Source of the DNA: Desmonostoc muscorum LEGE 12446
Lineage (GTDB): Bacteria > Cyanobacteriota > Cyanobacteriia > Cyanobacteriales > Nostocaceae
NCBI RefSeq assembly: GCF_015207005.2
Contig: NZ_JADEXS020000002.1
Span: forward strand, 1-64,000
Length of the DNA: 64,000 bases
Direction: 5' to 3'
Part shown: positions 18,190 to 28,199 of the stretch, piece after piece
Layout of the letters: every line of letters starts with the position of its first letter
Position numbering within the stretch: position 1 is the stretch's first letter
Position numbers and translations under genes: made by a program
The notes under the pieces: model-generated
What the model was told of the DNA's origin: nothing
The model's database searches: none
What the model saw: only the letters and a program-made list of their open reading frames with translations

Positions 18190-18661
18190 AAAATCATAAA
18201 TAAATATAAATTAATCGAAAGGATGAAAAGATTGTAAACTTCCTCGTTAGCTCTATCTAAAGTAATTATCGTGACATTTTCCAGAGTTTACTAAAAGGCA
18301 GGAGTTAGGAGGCAGGGGGCAGGAGGTTATGAGTATCAATTAAAACTTAGTTCTGGTTTAAAGCCCAGTAAAAAGCAATAATTATACTGAAACTGCTTGC
18401 AGCGTTCGCGCAGCGTCTCGCAGAGAAGTATAAAACGTCCTTATTGGAATCTCACTTTTTTAAAGGTGGGTTCCTCCTGGCTTATGCCTCCTGAATAAAA
18501 TTTAAAAAAGTGTAAAGTTACTCATTAAACAAGAGACATAGTTATCAAAGCTTTTAATATTTTTAATTTTCACAAATCAAAGGAAGGGTGAATATTTTTG
18601 GCAGTTTATTGTTTCAGGAGATGAAAGCTGTAAAATTCGCATTTCATCCCTATCCCCAAAA
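18190..18661. other. Intergenic region with short cyanobacterial repeats
   Basis: It contains a GGCAGGAG-type minisatellite (about 18297-18330) and a palindromic CAGCGTTCGCGCAGCGTCTCGC segment of the dispersed short-repeat kind. No gene is seen. It separates the divergently read sigma-factor promoter region and the 3' end of the RND gene. Confidence 0.5.
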
Positions 18662-21600
18662 TCAATTTTCCAACACAGATTCCGCTACCTTCCCATTTTC
18701 CACAACAGCCGCACTTCGCTTAGGTAACAAAAACCTACCAAACTTCGAGTACAAAGCAGGTAAAACCAACAAAGTTAACGCCGTAGAAGTAAACAACCCA
18801 CCTAACACCACAATCGAAAGAGGTTGCAAAATTTCCTTCCCTGGCCCCACTGAAATTATCAATGGAACTAAACCCAAAGCTGAAGTTAAAGATGTCATCA
18901 AAATAGCGTTGAGTCGTTCCATTGATCCAAAAATTAATACTTCTTTTAAAGACATCCCTAACGCCACTTTTGTCGTGTAATTATCTACTAATAATAATCC
19001 GTTTCGAGTAGCCACACCAAACAAAGTTACAAACCCCACCAATGAGGCTACAGAAACAACTCCACCTGTAAAAGCTACCGCAATTACTCCACCCACTAAC
19101 GCAATGGGCAAGTTAATCATAATCATTGCTGTTGAAGCGATTGATTTCACAGAAAGATACATTAGTACTGTAATCACAACAAAGGAAATAGCACCGAAAA
19201 CCAGAATATTTTGTGATGCTCGTTCTTCTGCTTCAAATTGACCTCCATATTGGATAAAATAACCTGAAGGAAGTTGCACTTGTGCCTTAACTTTATTTTG
19301 AATATCTGTCACTACAGAGCGCAAATCTCTGCCTTTAGCATTAGCAGACACCACAATTAAACGCGAAACATTTTCCCGATTGATAGTATTAGGCCCAGTG
19401 CCATAGGCAACCGTAGCAACTTTAGCTAAGGGAATTTTATTACCATCAGGGGTATCAACTAACAAATTCTCAATTGTTTGTAGATTTTTGCGATACTGTG
19501 GTTGCAACCACACAACCAAATCAAAGCTTTGTTGCTTCTCTAAAACTTGAGAGACTGTTCTTCCATTGAGCGCAGTTTCAATAATATTAGATAATTGTCC
19601 AATAGTTAAACCGTAGCGAGATGCAGCAACACGGTCAAACTTAATTTGAATTTGTTCAACAGGGATCTGTGGTTCGAGTTGTAAATCTACAATTCCCGGA
19701 ATAGATTTTATTGCGTCTTCAACTTGCTTTCCAAGCTTGCGAAGTTCTTCTAAGTCGGAACCAAAAATTTTGACCGCGATTTGACTCCTGACCCCAGACA
19801 AAATTTCATCAATACGGTGAGCAATAAACCCACCAATATTGGATGCAGCCCCTGGTATTTTGTTAAACTCTTCGCGCAACCATTCCACAGTAGCTGCACG
19901 ATTTTTCATTCCTTTGTCACTCAACCCAATATCAAGGTGAGCCAAATTCACAGGTGCAGCATCCGGATCATTGGGGGCGCGTCCGGCGCGTAATTGAATA
20001 TACTTTAATCTAGGGTCGTCTTTGAGTTTATCTTCCAAAGCAAAAGCAGCACTATTGGTAGCTTCTAAAGATGTACCTGGGTAAAGTGCTAAGGTATTTA
20101 CCAAAGTTGTTTCTTGGAATTCAGGTAGAAATGCCCGTCCTAAAGTTGGGAAAATTATAATTGCTGCTATCATTCCCGCCGCAGCCACAGTAATAACAAC
20201 TATCGAATTTCTGATAGCAAAATCGAGAAAAGGGTAATAAATCCTTTTACAAACTCTTGGTACAAAGGGTTCCCTGACTGACATTTTATTGTGAGGTAAT
20301 AAAATTGCACATAAAGCCGGACTTACAAGCAGCGCTTCTAAGCTAGAGACTACAACTACCACCAGATAACTAAGACCCATTGGGCCAAAAATCCGACCTT
20401 CCACACCAGCGAGGGCAAATATTGGAGAAAAGACGACTATAGTAATTAAAGTTGCCCCAATTAGAGATTCCTGGACTTCCTGTACTCCTTCAAAAACAAT
20501 TTCCAGTACTGGACGAGGGTTGGGAGAGTATTTATTTTGTCGCAACAAACGAAAAACATTTTCTGCATAGACAATGGCATCATCAATCGCTGTACCAATG
20601 GCGATCGCTAATCCTCCCAAAGTCATTGTATTCAGCCCTAAGCCCAAAAAAGATAATACTTGCAATGAAAATATAAAAGTCAGGGCAAAATTCAACAGCA
20701 CAACTCCAAGAGTCCGCCAATTCATTAAAAAAGGGATGAGGATAACTGCTGCAATGATACTACCTTCCACCAAGGCTGACCTGACATTTTCCACCGAAGT
20801 ATCGATATAATCTGCTTGGCGGAAGGTTTGATTTACTTTAATTTCTTTCGGTAAACCTGCTTTTAGCTCAGATATTGCGGCTTCAATAGCGCGGGTGACG
20901 GTGGGAGTATCAGCTAGGGGTTGTTTATTCACCATCACCACAACAGCATCTTTCCCATTTAAACTACCATCGCCGATTTTCACAGCACCACCAATTTGCA
21001 CTTGGGCGACATCTCCCAGGCGGACGGGCGTTCCTTGACGGGCGACAATGACAGATTGTTGAAGATCATCAAGGGATTCAATCCGCCCAATTCCCCGAAT
21101 TAAAGTTTGTTTATCAGGAGTAGTCAAAAAGCCACCAGGAGCATTGACATTTGCCGCCTGTACAGCTTCACTTACCTGTTGTAAAGATACATTAAAAGCT
21201 TGTAGTTTGTTGAGGTCTACTAACACTTGATATTGACGCACATCACCGCCATACACAAGTACCTGACTGACACCGGGAACTGCTAAAAGGCGATTCGTCA
21301 CTTGCCAATCAACAATTCTGCGGACTTCCATGAGGTCGATTTTAGTGGCAGATTGGTTATTGCCTTCCCCTTCCACAGTCAAGGCGTACTTTAATACAGT
21401 ACCGATGGGGGAGCTTGTGGGAGCAATTCGTGGGGTTTCGACTCCTTCTGGTAGCTTGCTTATGGCTTGTTGCAGTCGTTCTTGTATCAACTGGCGGGCT
21501 TGAAAGATATCTGTTCCCCAGCCAAAAACAACTCTGACTACAGAAAGTCCGGCTGAAGAAGAGGAACGAACGGTAGTTAAGCCTGGAGTTCCATTAATGG

Positions 21601-21817
21601 CACTTTCAATTGGTAATGTCACCAAAGATTCGATTTCTTCTGGTGCTAGTCCAGGGGCTGCTGTCTCAATTTCGACTTGGGGAGGTGCAAAGGCTGGAAA
21701 AACATCCAACGGCATTTTGGGGATGGTATTAAAGATGATGACTAATGTGGAAATGAGCGCAGCAATTACTATAAGCCAGCGTCGAGAAATTACCCATCTA
21801 GCAACTGTACTAATCAT
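18662..21817 (-). CDS. RND heavy-metal efflux pump (CzcA/CusA family)
   Basis: 1051-aa inner-membrane RND transporter of the HME (CzcA/CusA) branch, proton-driven and forming a tripartite efflux complex. It has the typical opening (a TM1 followed by DVFPAFAPPQVEIET), two large periplasmic domains and twelve predicted membrane segments. The TM4 motif reads AIGTAIDDAIVYAEN, with two Asp residues as in proton-relay sites, but it is not the DFG-type signature of classical Zn/Co/Ni CzcA. The substrate therefore stays open. The adaptor gene lies upstream on the same strand with a methyltransferase gene between. No outer-membrane TolC-like gene is adjacent. Confidence 0.9.
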   Translation of the reverse strand: MISTVARWVISRRWLIVIAALISTLVIIFNTIPKMPLDVFPAFAPPQVEIETAAPGLAPEEIESLVTLPIESAINGTPGLTTVRSSSSAGLSVVRVVFGWGTDIFQARQLIQERLQQAISKLPEGVETPRIAPTSSPIGTVLKYALTVEGEGNNQSATKIDLMEVRRIVDWQVTNRLLAVPGVSQVLVYGGDVRQYQVLVDLNKLQAFNVSLQQVSEAVQAANVNAPGGFLTTPDKQTLIRGIGRIESLDDLQQSVIVARQGTPVRLGDVAQVQIGGAVKIGDGSLNGKDAVVVMVNKQPLADTPTVTRAIEAAISELKAGLPKEIKVNQTFRQADYIDTSVENVRSALVEGSIIAAVILIPFLMNWRTLGVVLLNFALTFIFSLQVLSFLGLGLNTMTLGGLAIAIGTAIDDAIVYAENVFRLLRQNKYSPNPRPVLEIVFEGVQEVQESLIGATLITIVVFSPIFALAGVEGRIFGPMGLSYLVVVVVSSLEALLVSPALCAILLPHNKMSVREPFVPRVCKRIYYPFLDFAIRNSIVVITVAAAGMIAAIIIFPTLGRAFLPEFQETTLVNTLALYPGTSLEATNSAAFALEDKLKDDPRLKYIQLRAGRAPNDPDAAPVNLAHLDIGLSDKGMKNRAATVEWLREEFNKIPGAASNIGGFIAHRIDEILSGVRSQIAVKIFGSDLEELRKLGKQVEDAIKSIPGIVDLQLEPQIPVEQIQIKFDRVAASRYGLTIGQLSNIIETALNGRTVSQVLEKQQSFDLVVWLQPQYRKNLQTIENLLVDTPDGNKIPLAKVATVAYGTGPNTINRENVSRLIVVSANAKGRDLRSVVTDIQNKVKAQVQLPSGYFIQYGGQFEAEERASQNILVFGAISFVVITVLMYLSVKSIASTAMIMINLPIALVGGVIAVAFTGGVVSVASLVGFVTLFGVATRNGLLLVDNYTTKVALGMSLKEVLIFGSMERLNAILMTSLTSALGLVPLIISVGPGKEILQPLSIVVLGGLFTSTALTLLVLPALYSKFGRFLLPKRSAAVVENGKVAESVLEN

Positions 21818-21914
21818 TTGGTTTTTGGTTAAGAAATGGCGAAGGGTTTGTTTGTTTGTGATAAACGGGTGAGGGGATGTTTTAAAATTCCTCTGGTCGG
21901 TAGCAAAACATTTG

Positions 21915-21995
21915 AGATTCCCCTAAATCCCCCGATCAATTGGGGGACTTTGATTCCAGTTCCCCCCTTTTTTAGGTGGGTTAAGGGGGATCAAA
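21915..21995. repeat. Dispersed cyanobacterial C/G-tract palindromic repeat
   Basis: CCCCTAAATCCCCC ... GGGGGACTT ... CCCCCC ... TTAAGGGGGAT is the common intergenic repeat style of filamentous cyanobacteria. It lies between the RND gene and the methyltransferase gene and can fold into hairpins. Confidence 0.55.
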
Positions 21996-22023
21996 AAGTG
22001 CCTAAAGTTACACTGAACCACTT

Positions 22024-22680
22024 TTAAAACATCCTCTGAGAAAATTCAAATATTAGGTGTGGCTGTTGGGCTGTTGCTAGCATTAAGCCCCAAATCAACC
22101 CAAAGCGAACTTTAGTTGCGCCACAGATTTCAAAGTTTGAGGAAGTAAGCAGTTGATGAAATTCAGCTTGGGAGTAACACTGCTTGTGTCCGGAATCAAA
22201 TATTTTCAATAAAAAGTCGCATATTTTACACAAAATATAATCTCTGCACCAATCCAAAATTACTAATTTACCATCAGGCTTGAGAACCCTTTTCATTTCC
22301 GCCAATGCAGCATTGGGATCATCAAAATAGTGAAATGAATTAGCAGATACAACTACATCAAAACTGCTACTAGTGAAAGGTAATGCCGATGCAGATGCAG
22401 TGGAAAACGAGACATTAGGGTAACTACGACATTTCTGTTTAGCAACCAGCAGCATATTTTCAGAAATATCTACTCCAATAATCTGTTGCGTTGGATTGTC
22501 ATTGAGTAGTAAATGCTCGAATTCCCCTGTTCCACAGGCGACATCAAGAATTGTGGCTTGTGGTGAGATATGCGCCCAAGTTTTGAGAAAAGTAAGTGTC
22601 TTGGTGATATAAGTATTCCACCGCTGGTCATAGAAATGCGCCATTTGGTCATACTGCTGGCGAACTACTGTCTCACTCAT
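22024..22680 (-). CDS. Class I SAM-dependent methyltransferase
   Basis: 218-aa methyltransferase of the UbiE/Methyltransf_11 type. Motif I is LDVACGTGEFE and the acidic residue after beta-2 is GVDIS. Motif II-like SFDVVVSANSFHYFDD and LKPDGKLVILDW follow. The C-terminal part is small-molecule-enzyme-like. It sits inside the efflux cluster, between adaptor and pump genes on the same strand. A role in methylating metalloids or a metal-responsive metabolite is possible but unsupported by any specific motif (no conserved Cys triad as in ArsM). Confidence 0.85.
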   Translation of the reverse strand: MSETVVRQQYDQMAHFYDQRWNTYITKTLTFLKTWAHISPQATILDVACGTGEFEHLLLNDNPTQQIIGVDISENMLLVAKQKCRSYPNVSFSTASASALPFTSSSFDVVVSANSFHYFDDPNAALAEMKRVLKPDGKLVILDWCRDYILCKICDFLLKIFDSGHKQCYSQAEFHQLLTSSNFEICGATKVRFGLIWGLMLATAQQPHLIFEFSQRMF

Positions 22681-22888
22681 AGGTACACAGGGATTTGATG
22701 GTTTTTATAAATTTACAGCATTCCTAAATAGGATATGAACAAATTACATTCTTATACTCTCTGTACCTGAAGCATGAGATTTATAAACTGTTTTGTTCAC
22801 AATCTAAATAGTCTTGCTGTAGGTTGGTTTGATGTTAGAAAATCTAACAGAACCAAACTTCAGGTATTATCTGCAACTTTGCTAATCA

Positions 22889-24592
22889 CTAACCACCTTC
22901 TGAATGTCGAGGACGATCGCGCTCCTCAACATTTTTATCAGAAGTAGACAAGGTTGGTTGCTTGTGGTTATCGAGATAAACCTCTGTTTCATAATTGAAC
23001 CCGTCGTACTCTAAATTACCTGCTGGTACTAAACGTGAACGGGTACGACGATTAGACCAGAAAGCACCTCCCATGAAAGCAACTGTCGCAAGTGCTACTC
23101 CTCCACCTGCTGTTAACCACAAAGGTGGTGAGAAACTGTTAGTTTTAACTTCAGTTTCTTCTGCATGAGAACCACTTTCTTCGTTGTGTTCTTCTTCTGG
23201 TTTACTACCACCCCGCAATGATTGAGCGTAAAGTTGGGGCGCACGTTGGGTGACGATCGCATCTCCCTCAAACAAACCCGTCTTCACCTCAACCATGTCC
23301 CCAGAGGTTTGGCCCAAGGTCACTTCCGCAGATTGGAAAGCATTCCCATTTTGGACGTAGATCATTTTTTTCCCATTCGCATCGACCACAGCCGAGCTAG
23401 GAACCGCCAATATAGCTGCGGATGCTTGGTTTGTTAGTACCTCCAATTCCGCGAACATTCCTGGTTTGAGTTGTCCGCTTGGGTTATTTACTTCAGCTTG
23501 TACTGGGACAACCCGTGTTTCCCCTTGTACTGCCGCACCAATCTGTGTAATCTTTCCAGAAAAGGTACGGTCTGGTAAGCTAGCAACTTTTAGACTTACT
23601 CTTTGACCTACTTTTACTTTGTCTAAATCTTTTTCATAAATATTGGCTGTGGCAAAAACCCGACTATCATTGACAATAGTCATGAGTGTGCCACCTGCAT
23701 CATTAAAAGTTTGACCAAGGGTAACTTCGCGATCGGCAACTTTACCGGAGATGGGAGCAGTCACTGTTACCAATCCCTTGGCGTTGGGACGGTTGCCTAT
23801 TTGTTGCAGTCTAGTATTATAAGCAGAATCACTAAGACGTAAACGCTCTTGTGCTACTTGAACAGCAGACTGAGCGCGTTTCATTTGGGCTTCGCTTTCA
23901 ATGATATCTCGTCTGCTGTCGGCTGAGGTGAGTTTGGCTTTTGCTTCCGCTAATTGTGTTTGAGATTCGAGCGCGTTGCGACGTGGTAAAGCGCCTTCAT
24001 TAGCTAACTGTAAATCCTTATTATATTTTTCTTCAGCAAATGCTACCTGGCTTTGTGCTTGGGCAATGTCGGCGTTAGATATTTGTAAATACCTTTGATA
24101 ATTTTGTTGAGCTAATCTGGAATCGGCTTGCGCTTGCTGCAAAGAAGCTATAGCTTCCGCTCGTTTTTCTTGGGAACTAACCCGTAACTCCACCAAGTCA
24201 GGACTGGTGACAACGGCAAGGGGTTGACCCTTTTTGACTACAGCACCGGGTTCCACCAACAATTCAACCACTTTTGCCCCTGTAATTGGGGTATTCACTT
24301 CCACTTTTTGGCTAGGTAAGGTTTCAATCTGTCCAGTGCTTTTAATACCTAAAGCTAGCCGTTGCCGTTTCACTGGCTCGACTTTAATTCCCAACCTCTG
24401 GGCGGTTTCGGCATCAACTTCGACAGAACCACTTGCTTCGCTTCCACCACCCTGAAATGAACTTGCACCGCTATGGTCGTGTCCAGCACCAGCTAACACA
24501 GATGTGGGATTTGTCAGTAATAAAAGGCTCAGGACTGTGCCGGAAACACAACGAATTACTGTAGGTGGTTGGAGACTGTTAGAGATTCCCAT
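22889..24592 (-). CDS. RND efflux periplasmic adaptor (CzcB/CusB-like)
   Basis: 567-aa membrane-fusion protein linking the RND pump to an outer-membrane channel. It has a signal peptide (ending near SVLAGAGHDH), a short His/Gly/Ser stretch, a lipoyl-type domain split by a long coiled-coil hairpin (residues about 140-260, Ala/Gln/Glu-rich), a beta-barrel (ISGKVADREVTLGQTF ...) and a membrane-proximal domain. Unusually, the C-terminus holds an extra transmembrane helix and a roughly 50-residue polar tail (residues about 495-567). It probably forms one functional unit with the RND gene downstream. Confidence 0.88.
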   Translation of the reverse strand: MGISNSLQPPTVIRCVSGTVLSLLLLTNPTSVLAGAGHDHSGASSFQGGGSEASGSVEVDAETAQRLGIKVEPVKRQRLALGIKSTGQIETLPSQKVEVNTPITGAKVVELLVEPGAVVKKGQPLAVVTSPDLVELRVSSQEKRAEAIASLQQAQADSRLAQQNYQRYLQISNADIAQAQSQVAFAEEKYNKDLQLANEGALPRRNALESQTQLAEAKAKLTSADSRRDIIESEAQMKRAQSAVQVAQERLRLSDSAYNTRLQQIGNRPNAKGLVTVTAPISGKVADREVTLGQTFNDAGGTLMTIVNDSRVFATANIYEKDLDKVKVGQRVSLKVASLPDRTFSGKITQIGAAVQGETRVVPVQAEVNNPSGQLKPGMFAELEVLTNQASAAILAVPSSAVVDANGKKMIYVQNGNAFQSAEVTLGQTSGDMVEVKTGLFEGDAIVTQRAPQLYAQSLRGGSKPEEEHNEESGSHAEETEVKTNSFSPPLWLTAGGGVALATVAFMGGAFWSNRRTRSRLVPAGNLEYDGFNYETEVYLDNHKQPTLSTSDKNVEERDRPRHSEGG

Positions 24593-25258
24593 CGCTATTT
24601 TGTGTCCTTGAGTTACTATGGTCTGGATTTGTGCTTAGACGTTGGTTGACTTTTTAAGCGGGATTTAGCGAACCCCTTTTGGCAAGCTAGCGTTTCGCTC
24701 TTGGAATTTGTTCGCGAAACCAACTTAACCACTTAACTTAATAGTTTTTCACACAGATATGAAATTGGGATGAAATTAAGAACATAACTGTGAAAGTGTT
24801 GTGAGGGTAAATCAGGAAAATATTGCAGCTTTCAGATGAACTTACATCATACAAATGTACTATCTACTCTAAAACGCTTGTATGGCAATTAATACGGCAG
24901 ATGAATCCAAAATTTGTAGCCATCTATAATACCAATTCTGTATGAAGATGCGCTAAACCATATTAGAACTGAAGTGCAAGAAATAAAAACGAACCGCCTT
25001 CTGGTGCGTCGGCTTCCGCCAACGTTTAGCGTCTCGTAGAGAAGAACGCCAAGAAAGAAGAAGCAAAAAAGGTTTGGCGCAGCCTTACAAAGAATTGATA
25101 TAACCTTGAAGCGAGTGGAAAACTGTAAATTAGAAATAGGGAGCGATTGCACCTACGCAAACATCTATAACCCATACACCATAGTAGTTTGTCTAGTGCG
25201 ATCGCTCCTGTATTTGGGATTTCATCATTCAATTCAGCAACGCAATTTTTGCACTGAA
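24593..25258. other. Intergenic region, no supported gene
   Basis: About 670 bases holding palindromic short repeats (around 24685-24720 and 25005-25045, GTTTAGCGTCTCGTAGAGAAG type) and a promoter region for the adaptor gene. Small open frames here overlap one another on both strands and have no start signal or family resemblance. Confidence 0.5.
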
Positions 25259-26584
25259 TTATTGACGTTGCAGTGCGAAAATAAGTACCAGAATTTCACT
25301 CACAATTCCGGCAATCATTCCATAGGCTGCTGAAGTAGCTCCACTATGTCCAGTGAAAATGAGACTTCCACATACTATCAAGGTGAGGGCAGCCGCAATT
25401 AACGTTGCCAGATTAATGAACCAGTTCTTTGCGCGGTGAATCAAAAGCCCTTGAAATGTATTTTGGAGTGCAAGGAGGAGGGGTAAACACGAAAGCACTT
25501 GTATGACTGGAATTGCTGCTTCTACAAGAGATGGATTATCACCAAAAAACTGGCGAAGCAGCGAGAATCCTTGGCTCGTGAACCCCAGAAAAAACGGTAT
25601 CGAGGTAAAACCCAAACCAACAAGAACTACGAAAGTAGCAAGTGTCTGCTTTGATGTCTCTTCATAAGAGGAAATTACTACTTGCTGAACCATTCGTGTA
25701 CCGTTGGCAATAGAAAGAACCAGTCCCCAGGCAGCAGGCCATACGGCAAGAGCAAGACTACCATCGAATGAGCGAGCAACGAAACTCAAGAGTATTGCCC
25801 TCGCACCCCAGATTAGCAGCATTGTTGAGGCAAGGGGAAGATAGTAAAATGTGACACCTTGAAAGGTTTTAGGAAGCTTCTTAATATCCTGGTGTGTCTG
25901 CTGGTCAAGAATAGTGGCAATACTAAGACGCGAACAGAACCATGTGACTAGCATTGCTTCAATAAGTATTGCTCCCATCATAGTAATACCCGCAAGCACT
26001 GCCCCATCACTTTTAAGACTCACTCCTATTGCCAGGGCTACAATTACCCAAGTAAATCGTGCAACACTTGCCCATCCTACAGGAACACTTTTTCGAGCGC
26101 GGATCAGAAGCCCTTGAAAGAATCGTCGCCAAGCAATGACGAACGGCCACAGGAACATCAAAAGAAAGGGAGTTCTGCCTCGTGTGGCGATGAAAGAACT
26201 GACTCCAAATACATCAATAAGAAGCCAGTTATACAGAGGTTCCCAGGTGAGTACCAGAAAGATCCCACTGAGGGAGAGTCCTGCAATCATTGTAAACTGC
26301 CAAAGCGCCCGCCGAGACGCGTTATAGTTCCCCAGTGCGGTTGAGGCATGAAGGATCATAATAATGGGGCTTTCCAGAAATACAGCAACTGCCTTGACAA
26401 CACCTACTCCTGCTAAGGTTTCTTGAGGGAATGCAAGGCGACTGAGTGCTGCTGTCTGAAGCGGATCGCCAAGAGTCATGGCTACATCGGACAGAGAAAG
26501 AGGGATAAATTGGGTGAGTAGCGTCAGGAGCGATCGCTCTTGAAGTGCGTTCTTACCTTCCTCAAGCTGGGGTGGGGTATTCAT
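25259..26584 (-). CDS. MATE/ANK-like (progressive ankylosis type) multispanning exporter
   Basis: 441-aa protein with about twelve hydrophobic segments, resembling the ANKH-like branch of the MOP superfamily (opening LTQFIPLSLSDVAMTLGDPLQTAALSRL). MOP members export drugs, lipid-linked sugars or, in ANKH, small anions. No substrate motif can be read. It starts 30 bases after the stop of the SbnA-like gene on the same strand, so the two form a likely operon, which suggests it exports the enzyme's product or a derivative. Confidence 0.72.
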   Translation of the reverse strand: MNTPPQLEEGKNALQERSLLTLLTQFIPLSLSDVAMTLGDPLQTAALSRLAFPQETLAGVGVVKAVAVFLESPIIMILHASTALGNYNASRRALWQFTMIAGLSLSGIFLVLTWEPLYNWLLIDVFGVSSFIATRGRTPFLLMFLWPFVIAWRRFFQGLLIRARKSVPVGWASVARFTWVIVALAIGVSLKSDGAVLAGITMMGAILIEAMLVTWFCSRLSIATILDQQTHQDIKKLPKTFQGVTFYYLPLASTMLLIWGARAILLSFVARSFDGSLALAVWPAAWGLVLSIANGTRMVQQVVISSYEETSKQTLATFVVLVGLGFTSIPFFLGFTSQGFSLLRQFFGDNPSLVEAAIPVIQVLSCLPLLLALQNTFQGLLIHRAKNWFINLATLIAAALTLIVCGSLIFTGHSGATSAAYGMIAGIVSEILVLIFALQRQ

Positions 26585-26613
26585 GAAATTTTTTAATGCT
26601 ATCCAATGAGGTA

Positions 26614-27717
26614 CTAGAAATACACGGGACTCAGTGAGGCGATCGCATCATCAAGATGCTCTCCTTCGATCAGTGCAAATCCATGATGGTCAAGCCAATT
26701 GGCATCATACACAGTTTCAAGATAGCGATCGCCTCTATCGGGGTTGATCATGAGAATACGTGCATCGGGGCCAAGCTCACGCGCTAGATGCAAGCCACCA
26801 GCCACAATTGCCCCAGTTGACGCACCCAGAAGTAATCCCTCACGACGTGCAAGTGCATGGCACACCGAGTAGGCGATCGCTTCAGGCACTACATAAGCAC
26901 GACTTAGGAGCGAGAGATCGAGATTAGGTGGAAAAAATGATAACCCAATACCTGTCATCTTGTATGGTTTTGCTGGTGTTCCCATAATGACTGACCCCTC
27001 CACATCGACACCAACAACTTGCAGTCCAGGAAACCGGGGTAAAAGATAACGAGCAATTCCCATTATCTGCCCCGCAGTGCTAACACCAACCACCACAGCA
27101 TCAAGGTCAGAAGGAAAGTGAGCTTCAATCTCACGCGCCGTGTAGTATGAATGTGCCTCAAGATTCAGAGGATTTAAGTGCTGACACGGATACCAAGCAT
27201 GAGGAATCGTTGCTGCAAGCTCTTTTGCCCGTTTCATTCGTGCCTTTTGCATCGAGCCTGATTCGTCTGCTTCGTGAAGAGGTACATCCACAAGTTCTGC
27301 ACCGTATGCTGCAAGCATTCGCCGAAACGGTGGAGCAGTTTTTGCATCAACTACAATAATGACTCGATATCCTCGTGCCGCTCCCACCATTGCCAGCCCA
27401 ACGCCAAAATTGCCTGAACTTGACTCGATAATCGTACCTCCAGGTGTAAGAAGTCCCTCTTCCTCCGCACGCGTAACGAGGTAAACCGCATTTTTCTCCT
27501 TAATTGATCCTCCAGGATTGCAGCTCTCAAGCTTCAATAAACATTCTGATTCAAGACATACACCAGAGATGTTTCCCAGCCGTACAATCGGTACATTTCC
27601 CAGTGCTTGGGTAACATCTACAGAGCCAATCTTTTTGTATCTATTACGATTGTTACATTCAGAGCTAGAAAATTTCTTGAACGATGAAGATTGGGTGAGA
27701 TAATTCATATTTAACAT
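26614..27717 (-). CDS. PLP-dependent SbnA-like (cysteine synthase fold) enzyme
   Basis: 367-aa fold-type II PLP enzyme. The PLP lysine is in GGSIKEKNA, the substrate-binding loop is ESSSGNFGVGLAM and the phosphate loop is in VGVSTAGQIMG. The ESSSGN loop, rather than TSGNTG, and the overall pattern resemble SbnA, which joins O-phosphoserine and glutamate on the way to 2,3-diaminopropionate in staphyloferrin B synthesis, better than plain CysK/CysM. The N-terminus carries about 30 extra polar residues. No SbnB-like dehydrogenase is in the window. The exporter gene follows 30 bases downstream. Confidence 0.8.
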   Translation of the reverse strand: MLNMNYLTQSSSFKKFSSSECNNRNRYKKIGSVDVTQALGNVPIVRLGNISGVCLESECLLKLESCNPGGSIKEKNAVYLVTRAEEEGLLTPGGTIIESSSGNFGVGLAMVGAARGYRVIIVVDAKTAPPFRRMLAAYGAELVDVPLHEADESGSMQKARMKRAKELAATIPHAWYPCQHLNPLNLEAHSYYTAREIEAHFPSDLDAVVVGVSTAGQIMGIARYLLPRFPGLQVVGVDVEGSVIMGTPAKPYKMTGIGLSFFPPNLDLSLLSRAYVVPEAIAYSVCHALARREGLLLGASTGAIVAGGLHLARELGPDARILMINPDRGDRYLETVYDANWLDHHGFALIEGEHLDDAIASLSPVYF

Positions 27718-28199
27718 CTACTAAAAGAATGAGTAATTTGGCAAAATTACCGTAAGTACTGCTTCATGAACTCGCTCACTCAATAAGGCTTATTTTCTGT
27801 TATGTTTACAGCCTAATTTTAGTGAGATTGCAAATAAAGAGGATGTTGTGTATGGCTCTATTGCAATGTCTAATTACATCAGCCAGCGCCGTTATTTGTA
27901 AATTGGCTTTTCTGCTGTAGCAAATGGTGTGTCAGAATGACAAAATATCACTCTTAGGGATGAATTTATGTTTAATAAAGTCATTCATTCAAGCCTATTA
28001 CAAAAAATATAAGTTCTATTCATAGTTGAGTAGAACTTATATTTCTATGTTGAATGCTGACGATGAAAACAGGATGAAATTTTAAACAAAATCTTAATTT
28101 TTTTTCAAATAGCAGTAGTTATGATATGGTTTATACCCCTAAAAAACTGTTTAGTACCACTGCCACTTTCGATGTACAAAATTGTGAGTTGCAGACAGG
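27718..28199. other. Intergenic region upstream of the SbnA-like gene
   Basis: AT-rich. It should contain the promoter for the SbnA/exporter unit. One strong hairpin is present (listed separately). No coding sequence is recognised. Confidence 0.5.
28007..28042. repeat. 12-bp perfect inverted repeat (hairpin)
   Basis: ATATAAGTTCTA (28007-28018) and TAGAACTTATAT (28031-28042) around a 12-base loop. It could be an operator or an end of a small element. It is not followed by a T-tract. Confidence 0.7.

Noticed and set aside
18588..18980. 130-codon frame on the plus strand
   Set aside because: It is antisense to the 3' end of the RND gene and has no signals of its own.
24889..25333. Several overlapping frames of 68-87 codons
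   Set aside because: They overlap one another on both strands in an intergenic repeat region and have no start signals or recognisable domains.
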